Assembly: GCA_964036275.1 (NCBI GenBank)
Contig: OZ038434.1
Coordinates: forward strand, 34,123,279 to 34,187,278
Reading direction: 5' to 3'
Source of the DNA: Litoditis marina
Lineage: Eukaryota; Nematoda; Chromadorea; Rhabditida; Rhabditidae
Length of the DNA stretch: 64,000 nucleotides
Part shown: positions 13,121 through 24,179 of the stretch, one piece after another
How positions within the stretch are numbered: the first letter of the stretch is position 1
Layout of the letters: each line of letters opens with the position of its first letter
The notes under the pieces: model-generated
Database searches by the model: none
What the model saw: the letters and a program-made list of their open reading frames with translations, nothing else
Told to the model about the DNA's origin: nothing
Made by a program: the position numbers and the translations under genes

Positions 13121-13317
13121 TATAGTGAGTGCCAAATTTATCAATTTCTGTCTCTCGCAGGAATCGAACCTGTGAGCAAAAGTTTCGTAGCAGAGCGCTA
13201 ACCACTGCGCTATTGGAGCACATAATGGGCAAGCTTTGGAATCGAATACATGTGTGCGTACACAGCGGAAAGTCAGATATACAGTACCCTCCCGCCTTTC
13301 CGTTGGCAACGACTATA
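13121..13317 (-). mobile_element. tRNA-like MITE, inverse orientation
   Basis: A 197-bp copy of the 10308 element, highly similar, with both boxes and both ends intact. Confidence 0.8.
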
Positions 13318-14056
13318 GCTACCGTATCAATACCACAACCGCTGGGCTGTATTTTGAGACAGCATATATTTATTGATTTTAAAAGGTAGTAAAGTTTCCC
13401 TGGATACGGTTTTGGTTGAATGTTGAAAAGTAAGTCGAAAAGTTACTACAGTGGGGATGAAACACATGAACGCAAAGCTATTCTGCTGGACGTGTTTGTA
13501 GTTTCATTCCGGTGAGTTTTGCGCAAAATTAAGCTGTTCTTGACCAAACTACAGCTCACAAATCGAGAAGTAGAGTAAGCAGAGTTTGTTTCCGCATACG
13601 TTTACAACCAAAATGCTCTACATCAACGAAATTATATTCAATTCACACAACTCCACAAAAACCAGGAGTGAAAAAGACCCGGAATATAATATGACAAAAT
13701 GGAAGCAGCGAACTAGAGCAACGTCATACTATCAAGAACTAGCAAGAAATGTAATTTCGTCTTTCTTGAGTAGCGTTCGCGTCAGTCTTAGCGTGTCAAG
13801 TTGAGCTCTAGATTGAAAACTCGAAGACAAAAGGGGCGTGGTCTAGTGAGTATAAGAATGGTGTGAAGGCAGTTTTTTTCGGTGGCTCGAGATTTTCAAA
13901 GATCAAATAATCATGACATTGACTTGAGCTATGAAACTATTTTGTAATAATCATGAAATTGCGTTTAATTACATAAAACACTTCTACGATAATCATGAGG
14001 TCTAGGAACGCAAACTCTCACGAAAAAGCCACCTTTGAGCCAAATAGTCTGATCAC

Positions 14057-14664
14057 TATAAGTTCGTTTCACCCATCGATAGCAGCCAGTTACAGTAGAT
14101 TTTAGTGGGCGGAGCCAATTGTGTTGGAAAATTTCCAACAGCGATCAGCCTAATCAAAATTGTGCAACAGCTGGGTATTGAACTCAGCGGCGATAGGTGG
14201 CGCGGCGCGCCTAAGCAGACGGCCATTAGAACATGATACCCAAAACTAAAAACAGTGATATCCAATCACCTTTTAAGGCTGTTTTTCAATGCTTATTCTA
14301 TTGCACAAAAGGTTCTTTAAATTACTTCCCGATTTGGTGGTAACCTTTTGAAAACAAAAAATTGCCGAAAATCTTAAAATAACCAATTTTCGAATTTTTG
14401 ATTGCAATAAAAAGACTGGCAAGCTGCCAGATCAGTCGTCTGCAATGCTCAGAACGATTGGCTCCAATTTTCTTCGATTGGCCAGCTACAAAAGCGAGAG
14501 AGTGTGCAGGTCAATGAGGCCGCAGACATCTGGGTCTCTCTGACCTGCACACTCTCTCGCTCAGCCAATAAAAAAGTGGCTGGCCAATTGGCTGGGAATT
14601 GTCTGAGTGTAGGGTGCGCTCGGCCAGCATGGCTGACTGCTATCGATGGGTGAAACGAACTATA
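14057..14664. mobile_element. 609-bp MITE, isomer A
   Basis: Ends are TATAAGTTCGTTTCACCCAT and its near-complement GGGTGAAACGAACTATA. The interior has an inverted pair of AGAGAGTGTGCAGGTCA / TGACCTGCACACTCTCT. The 14449-14607 segment lies opposite to the copy at 60260. Confidence 0.85.
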
Positions 14665-16330
14665 CCTAACCCAGGTTGTGGCAACCGACAGTTTGCTCAT
14701 ACACTAAACGTTGACAACTAACTGGCCGTAATGTGATCTGGCATCGTAGCAAAGTCATACAAATTGTGAGCTGAACCTGATCGAGGACATGGTCACATTC
14801 TGGCCACGTAGTTGCCAACTCTGTATGTATACACATAGTGCAGGTGACCTAAACCTGGGCGAGGCGGTGACCAGATAGTTCCACTCAAAGGTGACCTTTT
14901 CATGAGTCTTTGCTACGGTGACTTTAGGTCCTCGATTAGGTTGAGCTTACCAATCGCACAGCTTTTCTGGGGGTGGTGTGAAGGTTTGTCGACTGTGCGA
15001 AAATCGCGTTTTGAAAATCGCGAAATACGTTTGGAAAACAGTCAAGTAAGATTTAATCTAATCCGCTTAGAAACCATAGAACGAATCTTGCAAAATTTAA
15101 TTTTAAAGGTTTAATAAATGGTTGGAATCCGTATATGTTGCTGATTTCCTCGAAAAAATCACGAACATTGGTTTCTTCCGAGCTCTTCTTAGCAAACATA
15201 ACCATATTTTAATTACATTTTTTTCAATTATGAGCCCGGTGTGACAGATTCAACCATGAACACATGTGTTTTGCACTATACCAGCTCAGGACTACGGTAT
15301 TTTCAGAATAGAACAAAAAATCGAAATTTTAAATAATTCAGGTCTCAAATTCCATCTTCTCTATGTAACTCTTCTTCCATCTTCTCTATGTAACTCTAAT
15401 TTCGGTAGATCACTCGCATAACAGAAATAACGTTTCAACTACTGTTGCCAACTTTTTTTGATATCTGCAAAAACTATGCTCTCAAGCCGGCACAACAAAA
15501 TAATCTACTCAAAAGCCGCAACAGCCTTTTTTCCAAAGGCGCGGATTAGTTTAGTTGACCAGACAGATTGAGCTATGATCAGCAGAAAACTATAAACGAA
15601 GTGAGTAAACAAACTTTAGAATTGTAGAAAATTTCGTACTAATCAGGTCAGTGAAAGGTCTTCTGATCACCTTAATCAAACCCCTTTTGCAAAACTAGTT
15701 TCGATTGTGAACCTGAACTAGTGCGTACAATTCTTACAGTATGTTCTCTACGTAATAGTAGTTGTCACGGATATGTTGAAGAGTACTGTATGCATCACTT
15801 CTGCTGTGTGATATTCTAACCCATGTTCTACTTCAGCTGATGTGGCTAACACTCTAAAGATCTGCGTGTCAGGTATAATTCAGGAAAAGTTTAGAGCTAA
15901 AAAGGGTGAAGTTTTTTCAATACTTACAAACTAATACATTTAGCAGAGATCACGTTCTTAGAGAACAAAAACAAAAGTATATGTTTCCAGTTTCCGATTT
16001 TAGCTTCCAACTGACATTTAGTACGATTTCTCCTGAGAGTTGCTGGAATCCAGCAACATGTACTCTAACAAATTAGTCATCGAAGTGTGCGAATGTATCC
16101 TTTCTCTGCTGAATTGAGTTTGATTGCAGGAGTTAGTCAGTTAGGATAGTTGTCTACTCCAAGAATTGTGACTAACTTTTCCTTCACCTCTGGAAATTCC
16201 TTGAAACTCAAAAAAACGCACATTTAGAGCTACAAAAGCCACCCAACGTACTTTGCGCGTTCGCACTTCAAAATATCAAAGCTCAGAGTGGAACAACTCA
16301 TGTCATTTAGGAGGTTGCAACAGGTTTCCC
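14665..16330. other. Intergenic, nothing assigned
   Basis: No ORF above about 70 codons with coding character and no clear inverted repeat beyond the short duplication at 15349. Confidence 0.5.
15349..15395. repeat. Two direct copies of TTCCATCTTCTCTATGTAAC
   Basis: A short tandem duplication in otherwise unique intergenic DNA. Confidence 0.8.
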
Positions 16331-18445
16331 AGTAGTACTATATAAGACGCTCCAATCTAAATGGTTTCCATTTTAGATAATTTCTTGGAAAACCTTAAAA
16401 TATTGTGCATCATCAGACTTGTCCGATATTTTTTCTGAAATGTCCAATTCTTCCAATTCTTCTGTCGCTCTCATTTGGAGCGCAGATAAAACTACCAAAT
16501 ATCTGTATGTTTCGAAATCCTTTGCCACAATTATTTTCCTTTCAGAGCATTATAACACACGTTTTCGCAGTTGAAAACAGTGTGAAAAATGTGCCCAAAA
16601 AATGGAAGTGTGAAAAATTGTGACACATTTGTTTCTCTAAAGAGAGGTACTTTGCACTTCGTATGTCTCTCGCGCGAAAGTGCTGTGATACTCTTTGACA
16701 CAGCTCTCAATGATCCGTATCTTGTTATGGTTTCGAATCCTGCGGATCTGTCTCGGCTGTTCTTTCTCTGCGTCTCTTTTTCTAAGGCTGTCTTCAGACT
16801 TTTTGTGCGATACAAGATACACGATACATGCGCGCTCTAATCATGTGTATCGATTGCATTTTTGTAGCGGCGACAGATACATGCGTCACGCGATGTATCT
16901 ATCGTGTTCATACTTTTTCTACAGTATCTCGGCGTCAGATACATCATTTTGAATCGACGATACACTTTTTTTGAAGATTGCGGCCGGCATTCTACACTTC
17001 ACTCATATTGTGGATACATCTAGGTTTTCGGATTATAAAAGTGTTTTTTGTGAAATTTTTCCAATTGATAGAATGTTCCCCCACACAAAACAGATTGGTA
17101 TCCGCAAAAAAATTTCATTTTCGCGCGCGACGCGCGCACGCGACGCGTCAAAATGAGAAAATATGCAGATTTGGGTCAAATTTGTGAACTGTGATTATCG
17201 ATCATGGAGATTGCGAATGTGGATATCAATTTTATATCACGCACGCGACGCGTGCACGCGCCGCGACAAAAATTAAAAAACCGGTAGAATTCAATAAAAC
17301 TTGGGAACCTGAGGAAATTGATCATTCTGAAGTCAGATGTGAGCTTGGTACGAACTTGGGGTCAAGCGCGCGCGCAGCACGCGACGCGACAAAAAATTTC
17401 AACTTTTGTGCATGAAGATAAATTTTTGGGTTGGCCACGCGGATAAGAAGGTATTACGAGTTTCGGATATATATTCATAACCAGCATGATCGAATACCCC
17501 ACCCATCCCAATTTCATATGAATCGACTCATTTTGATATTTCTGCCGCGTCGCGTGCACGCGCTTCGCGTGAGTGAAATTGAGTATATGGCATGGGGATC
17601 GGTAACAATGATCATCAGCGTTTTTGTTTTTCACGATGTCCAAAGTTTATCGAAATTCATTCATTTTCACATTTTGTCGCGGCGCGTGCGCGCGTCGCGT
17701 GCGATGAGATAGACGTCAATTTGAAGAATACCTATAAATATCTGTGAAATAAAGAATTTAAAATTGTTAAAAGTTACTTTTGAATTTGAAACTAACAAAA
17801 TCGAAAAATGTATCCTGGAACGTTCATACTTTTCTGATACGTTGGCGCCAAGATACGGATACAAAATGAGACGATACAAATAATTCGAAAATGAATCGTG
17901 TATCTGTATCTTGTATCGCACCAAAAGTCTGAAGACAGCCTAATAGGGCGATGCTCTCGATGCGCGCTCGTTTCTCTGCGTCTCATTGCTCTAATCGCCA
18001 ATACTAGATACGGCGCAGTCAGGGGAGTATGGAAGGAAACATTGGTATCGCGCGAGTGGTTCAGTAATAACCTCTCTCGCTGGAACATGTACAATATTTG
18101 AAAAAGTGAAAAATTGAGGCACAATAATTGTAGGTGTGAAAAATTGTGCCCAAAAAATTGAATTGTGAAAAATTGTAACACAATTTTTTGAGAGATTTGT
18201 GAAAACTGCAATTTTTTGTGACACACTTTTTTCAATTTTCTGAATCGGGACACAGCGATTCGATCGTTCGGTTTTTAGTTTAAACTTCAAATAAATGGGG
18301 ACTACCCGATGTCCAATCAGAAATAATTTAAAAAAGTGATAATTCTTCGATGGTTAAAAGTCTCATCCTAAAAATTTCATGAAATCACTAGGATTTCCTG
18401 ATTTCCGAAACCATTTAGATTGGAGCGTCTTCAATGTACTACACT
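16331..18445. mobile_element. 2.1-kb foldback DNA element with CG-rich islands
   Basis: The ends are inverted: AAGACGCTCCAATCTAAATG at the left and its complement at the right, with weaker similarity continuing outward (AGTAGTACTATATA / AGTGTAGTACATTGA). Inner arms also mirror each other (GTGTGAAAAATTGTG tracts near 16580-16620 and 18100-18180; ATACAAGATAC and its complement near 16810 and 17910). Five islands of alternating CG dinucleotides lie at about 17122, 17240, 17364, 17542 and 17676, the first three pointing right and the last two left. No transposase ORF is visible, so it is non-autonomous. Confidence 0.75.
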
Positions 18446-20508
18446 GGAAGTAACTGAAAACGCCACTTTGAAAGTGCATCATAATTTGCAGGTTTTTCAG
18501 ATACAAGATTAACTTATTATTATTTCTTGTAATGTGCAATTAGAGTCGGGCCCACCCTCAACTGAACTTTTCAAATCTAACTCGAACACTTCCTTTAGTT
18601 GAAAACTACCAATTTGAAAGCCGTAAGAACGATTTCGATTATTTTACTATTCAAGTTCTACAAAACTTTGAGTTGCAAAACAGTTATATTCGGTCTGGAT
18701 GTTTGAGTATAGTGTCAAAAACGACATATCAGTTTGATAAGGTAACTTGGAATCGTTTCCAACCTACGCGGTGCTTTTTACACATATCACCTATCTATCC
18801 GAATGAAATATTTGCGGGGGACGTGAGTAACCTAGTTCATATCAATAATAGACTATGTTTTTGTGTTAAAGGTGATGTGATAGTATATCCGGATGTTATC
18901 ATTCTATCAACGGTTGAGTAATTTGAATTTTTGAGTTCCCGCGTCTCGCGGGAATTCAAAATTATGACGCCGAAATTAGGCAAATGACTACAATTCCACT
19001 AACTTTGAATGGAAAAATTCAAATTTTCAGATAGATCGTGGTTGTTTTTCTCTCTTGTTTTCGTGTTTTTAAGTGGAAAACTTGATAGAGAACTCCGAGA
19101 ATGAAAAAAGTTTTGTCGCAAAAGTGGAAGAAGCTGTCAATTACACCCGGGGAAAAAGACAAATAATTATGCAGAAGTGTTTTTGACAAGAAGAACGTGA
19201 TGGATTCACGTGAAACCTTTTCATTAAATGCGTTAATTCGGTTAAACGATAATGCAAAGATTTGAACAATATGAACTTCAGAGCAAGCAGAGGGTCTAGA
19301 ACTTCGCTGCCAATCGGCTGTTTTGCAAGTCAAATACTTAGGTGTTTTGAAACGTTTAACATCTTAACTAACCATTTTACGAACAGTTTTAATTCACATT
19401 TTGTACCGCAAGTGAAAAGAAACACAATTTTGTTATGAAGATTGTCTGAATGGAACGTTGAATTGAAATAACTAGTTGTTTTAATAAAGTGGGACAGAAA
19501 GGAAACTTAATATGAAAAAGTTTATCAAGAGAAACCGGTAAATATAACTGTTAATATAAACTAACGAACCTAATTTGCATACGGTTGACACGTGTTTGCC
19601 TGTTTTGGCGCGCGCAACGTTATATTTAGATACTCCGGGGTACCTAAACTAGCTTTCCTTTCTGCCCCCCCCCCCCCCCCCTTAACAGCCTAACTAACCT
19701 AACCATTGTGTTAAAATAATATTGAAAATATGTGAATAGAACGTTGAATTGAAATGAACTGTTCTCAGGAATGTTCAAGCCATTATCCGAGTAATTCCAG
19801 ATTTTATTCAAAAATGCAAGAATAATAAGTTTTGTACGGCAAATGTCTGAATGGAACGTAACAAGCCACCCACAATTAGGTGGATTCAGTTACCGCACTC
19901 AAGTACTTCCTACTCTGAGTAAGTGTGCGTGTGTGAGTATGCTTCAAACAGAGTTCGAAAACAAGAAAAAAGAGAGAGAAACATTTGTGTAAACAAAGAG
20001 AGAGAGAAACTTTTGTAAATAGAGCGAGGGAATAACGTTTGTGAAAAAAATAACAGGAAGATACGTTTATCTTCATATTCATGAGTGGTAAAATTCACGT
20101 GAAAGAGTAGGACGTTACTATAGAGTAGTGCATGGATTGTGGCGCTTGCAAGTTGCTAAATGAATGAAGAAAATTTGAAAACCGAACCGTGTAGAGTTTC
20201 ATATAGTCAATCTGACATGAATATTAAGATTGTTTTGATTGATTTATATACATGCAAGCATGTGAGATACATAGACAACAGAACGTAAATGAGAAATAAC
20301 TGAATTTGAGCAAAATGAAAACAATAATCGAAACCATGATGAACAGAAAAGTGACATTGAACGAGCATATATATGACTACTTGAAGTTGAATCTCGACTA
20401 GATTCGAAAAACTTGTAATGTCGGGTTTAGGGCCTAGCGCGAAATTCGAATATTGCATTTTTCCCGACAAACACTCCCATTTATCTCACTTCTAAAAATG
20501 GTCATTCG
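18446..20508. other. Intergenic with one MITE and an unassigned ORF
   Basis: An 82-codon plus-strand ORF (18673-18921) has no recognisable motif and sits inside repeat-rich DNA. The GGGGACAG MITE is at 19487. Nothing else supported. Confidence 0.45.
19487..19684. mobile_element. MITE, GGGGACAGAAAGGAAAGTTA family, copy 2
   Basis: Same termini and interior as the copy at 681, with a C run of about 17 at its right end. Confidence 0.8.
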
Positions 20509-20745
20509 TATAGTCTGTTTCACCAATCGATGTACTCCTACAGTAATCCGTCAATTATCCAAGGGGGTGTTTTCTAATGAAAAAGTATGTACTTTGGTTT
20601 CAAATTTCCAAAGTTAGTAGTAGTAAACATACAGAAGACATATATCAACATTTTGAGAAGTCTGAACACGCTAATATACCAAACTTTCACCTGGAAGAGG
20701 TAGCAGATTACTGTAGAGGGTTATAAGTGGGTGGAACAAACTATA
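20509..20745. mobile_element. 237-bp TATAGT MITE, copy 1
   Basis: Starts TATAGTCTGTTTCACCAATC, has CTACAGTAATC inside, and ends GATTACTGTAGAGGG then GGGTGGAACAAACTATA. Confidence 0.8.
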
Positions 20746-21599
20746 CACTCTAAGACTTTCACACATTGAATGTCGTTACCAGTTTTATCCTAAAGTATCA
20801 TGCGCACGTGAAAATGTGAGCATCTGGGTACTTTGAAAGTGGCAATAAGCTTCAATGGTTATACATCATCACCTCGTTCAACTTTAAACATCAGACGAAT
20901 GGTTGAACAAATAACTCAACGTAAACAGATAAGCTTGGGGTTTAGAGAAACAAGAAATAACAAAACAAACTTTTCGGAAAGTTTTTTTTTACAATTCCAC
21001 ACATTAGATGAATGAATGAATGAATTTATTACGCAAGTGAAGCGTGTGATAAAAACTGAGACATAATTGGAAAAAGATAACTTCAAAGATGAGAAATCAA
21101 ACTGTGGAGATAATATTGCACACGTACGTCATGAATTGGGGACAATAATCACAGGATAGAGCAACAGTTAAATATAGTAGAAGTAACACAGTAGTATAAT
21201 ACAAACGTCAAATTGCTATGATATCGCGCGCAGCGCGAAGCGCTGTGCGAGATTTGTCTTTGGTCCGGCTAATGCGCGCTTCCGTGTGACAAGAAAAGTA
21301 AACCCAGTTTAAGGGTTTCTACTTAACCGATTGCGTTGAAAATTGTGGAAGACATGTGATACCTACTCAAACCCTCGCGGAGCAAAAAAAAATTCAAGAA
21401 AAAATTGTTTTTGTCAAAGTTATAGACATTTTTCGAAAAGTGTCTGCGTCTCTCCATTTAGCACGCTCTCTCACTCTCTCTGTCCGGTCGACAACTCAAT
21501 TTGTATTGCAACTTAGAGTAACAATTACCGATTTGCTCGAAAATTGAAATATGATGCCATCGTGACTTTTATTTGAATATGAAGTATTCTATTCCTGAC

Positions 21600-22590
21600 G
21601 TCCAGGATTCTGGAGACCGGATGACGTCATTTTTGAAAAGTGCAAAGTTGACGTCACATATCTTTTCAAATGATGGTAATATCTTAGAAAGGGTCAATTA
21701 GCGGAGAAACTCAATTTAAGAGTAACGTATTCTGAGATTCTGGAGACCAGATGACGTCTTTTTTGAAAAGTCCAAAGTTGACGTCACATATATTTTTAAA
21801 CGATGGTAATATCTTAGAAAGGGTCAATTAACGGAGAAACTCAACCTAAGAGTGACGTATTCTGAGATTCTGGAGACCAGATGACGTCATTTTTGAAAAG
21901 TGCAAAGTTGACGTCACATATATCTTTAAACGATGGTAATATCTTAGAAAGGGTCAATTAACGGTGAAACTCAATCTGAGAGTGATGTATTCTGGGATTT
22001 TGGAGACCAGATGACGTCGATTTTGAAAAGTGCAAAGTTGTCGTCACATAAATCTTTAAACGATGGTAATATCTTAGAAAGGGTCAATTAACGGTGAAAC
22101 TCAATCTGAGAGTGATGTATTCTGGAATTCTGGAGACCAGATGATGTCGATTTTGAAAAGTGCAAAGTTGACGTCACACATATTTTTAAACGATGGTAAT
22201 ATCTTAGAAAGGGTCAATTAACGGTGAAACTCAATTTGAGAGTGATGTATTCTGGGATTCTGGAGACCAGATGACGTCGATTGTTAAAAGTGCAAAGTTG
22301 ACGTCACATATATTTTCAAATGCTGAAAATATCTTAAAAATGGTACATTAACGACGAAACTTCATCTAAATATGACTTATTCTGGAAATCAGAAGGCCAG
22401 ATGACGTCAACTTTTAAAAAATTGACGTGAAGTATGTTTTCGAATGCTGAAAGTTTCTTAGAAATGGTCAATTCACGATGAAACTTCATTCAAACATGAC
22501 GTATTCTGGGATTCTGAAAAGCAGATGAAGTAAGTTTCTAGAACTGCAATGTTGACGTAATATTTTTTTTCCGAATGATGGTAATACTTG
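21600..22590. repeat. 130-bp tandem satellite, eight units, with CRE-like palindromes
   Basis: The marker TGGAGACC recurs at 21611, 21741, 21871, 22001, 22131 and 22261, and degenerate forms at about 22391 and 22514: a constant 130-base step with no indels in the first seven. Each unit carries ATGACGTCA and, about 25 bases on, TTGACGTCAC. Units decay toward the right end and run up to the inverted LINE tail. Confidence 0.9.
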
Positions 22591-22675
22591 ACAAGTGGTT
22601 CATTAAGAAAAATTTTTTATCTGTACCGTACAGATCAAACCACATACCCACGGCATGTATACAAAAAGAGTAAAA

Positions 22676-22970
22676 TTCATGAAAAAGTGGGGGCCCAACG
22701 ACTGTGAGATTTGTCTTCTGCTGTGCGCCCCTTAGACAACTACTCTCTAATGGAGCAGCTACTGCTACAAAAACCGAAAAATACTCATGTATAACTGTTA
22801 ATTACAAACATACAAAAGTCGTAAAATATTTTTTCAAACCTGTAAACAAGAATCTGTAAATAACCGAAAAATACTAATATACTCAAGTATAACTGTTTAT
22901 TACAAACATACAGAAGTCGTAAAATATTTTCTCAAACCTGTAAACTAGAATCTACAAATCACAGATGTTA
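22676..22970 (+). mobile_element. Inverted copy of the LINE 3' end
   Basis: This plus-strand stretch is nearly identical to the reverse complement of 23099-23388, including the last 11 codons of the LINE ORF, its stop and the whole 3' UTR. The two copies lie tail to tail, separated by about 128 bases (22971-23098). Confidence 0.85.
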
Positions 22971-23098
22971 ACTCAACGTAGTCAATTATAGAGTTCCTGG
23001 TTTTGTGCACAATGGTTGGTGTTTTTGGTCATTTTTTGGTCAATTCTAGGTGCTATAACGTTTGGCATATTATTCAACAGTTGTTCTCTCTTTCGCAG

Positions 23099-24150
23099 CT
23101 GTGACTTGTAGATTCTAGTTTACAGGTTTGAGAAAATATTTTACGACTTCTGTATGTTTGTAATAAACAGTTATACTGGAGTATATTAGTATTTTTCGGT
23201 TATTTACAGATTCTTGTTTACAGGTTTGAAAAAATATTTTACGACTTTTGTATGTTTGTAATTAACAGTTATACATGAGTATTTTTCGGTTTTTGTAGCA
23301 GTAGCTGCTCCATTAGAGAGTAGTTGTCTAAGGGGCGCACAGCAGAAGACAAATCTCACAGTCGTTGGGCCCCCACTTTTTCATGAATAAAACGTTTAAA
23401 ACTAGCAACGGAAAATGGCAAACTCTTCTTTTTGGACAGTTTGAAATATTTCGATCCTGCTCGCACAGAGAAAAATTGTTGACGCAATTTTGATTTTGGT
23501 ATGGGAAAACTCAGCTTTGAAGATGTTCCTCTAGTTTTCGATTGGGAAAAACTATAAAAGTCAGAGGATTTCAGCCTTATTTGACCGGTAACGATTTTAT
23601 GAACCATGAGTAGATCGAAGTTATCTCTGCGACAGAGGAGAGATTTCAGTCCTAGGATTCTGTTACGTATTTCAGATGAGGGTACCCTACAATAAGTATA
23701 TCCACCTTTTCTCATAAACAACTTCCTAGTGAAGTCGTTTTGAACCGATTCAAGTGACTTGACAGAACCTCTATCCGAGTTAAATACGGTACAACCGCTC
23801 TCTACAATAGGGCGTACATAAGTCTTGTACAGCTTGACAAGAACCTCTTGTTTCTTGACCTTCAATGTTTTGAAAATATTGAAGGTTCTTCTCTTAGCAA
23901 GTCTACATATCTTTTTACAATGGTCAGTGAAATTGAGTGATTCATTCACAATATATCCTAGATCTCGCATAGTGCTGGTCTTTTCTATATCGGTTCCAAA
24001 AACTTTGTAGTTCCTTCTCGAATTATGTTTACCTATGTGCAGCACTTTTGTTTTCTCCACTGATAACGGTAATTGCCAGTCTTGTGACCACTGATACATT
24101 TCATTGATGGCAGTCTGAAGGTGATCTGTAGTTTGATCGGATAATCTCAA
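23099..24150 (-). mobile_element. 5'-truncated non-LTR retrotransposon, C-terminal reverse transcriptase fragment plus 3' UTR
   Basis: An open frame from about 24147 to the TGA at 23356 encodes roughly 263 residues of the C-terminal part of a LINE polymerase: SVEKTKVLHIGKH, MRDLGYIVNESLNFTDHC and LYKTYVRPIVESGC are typical of CR1/Jockey-superfamily elements, such as the Sam and Frodo elements of C. elegans. A stop lies directly upstream, so the catalytic palm and endonuclease are missing, as expected for 5' truncation. The 3' UTR (23099-23355) contains a two-fold internal repeat that includes TACAAACATACARAAGTCG. The copy has no internal stop, so it is either recent or was never long exposed. 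Confidence 0.85.
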
Positions 24151-24179
24151 CTGGGTTCAGCTAGACATTCAGAAATTTC

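Larger units (their letters stand above)
11090..14050. other. Intergenic, repeats only
   Basis: Apart from the 120-bp repeat at 12596 and the tRNA-like MITE at 13121, I see only half of a CTACTGAGACTCC-type MITE end near 12303-12345 and a TGTAGTTTCATTCC dyad near 13497-13553. Confidence 0.5.

Noticed and set aside
16531..18290. Several 60-150-codon ORFs in the 16-18 kb region
   Set aside because: All lie inside the inverted arms or CG islands of the foldback element and occur on both strands in mirrored positions.
21600..22590. CRISPR array or coding repeat
   Set aside because: Repeats are 130 bases, contiguous and without a conserved open frame.
23356..24150. Functional reverse transcriptase gene
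   Set aside because: Only the C-terminal part is present; the catalytic palm and endonuclease are missing and a stop lies just upstream.
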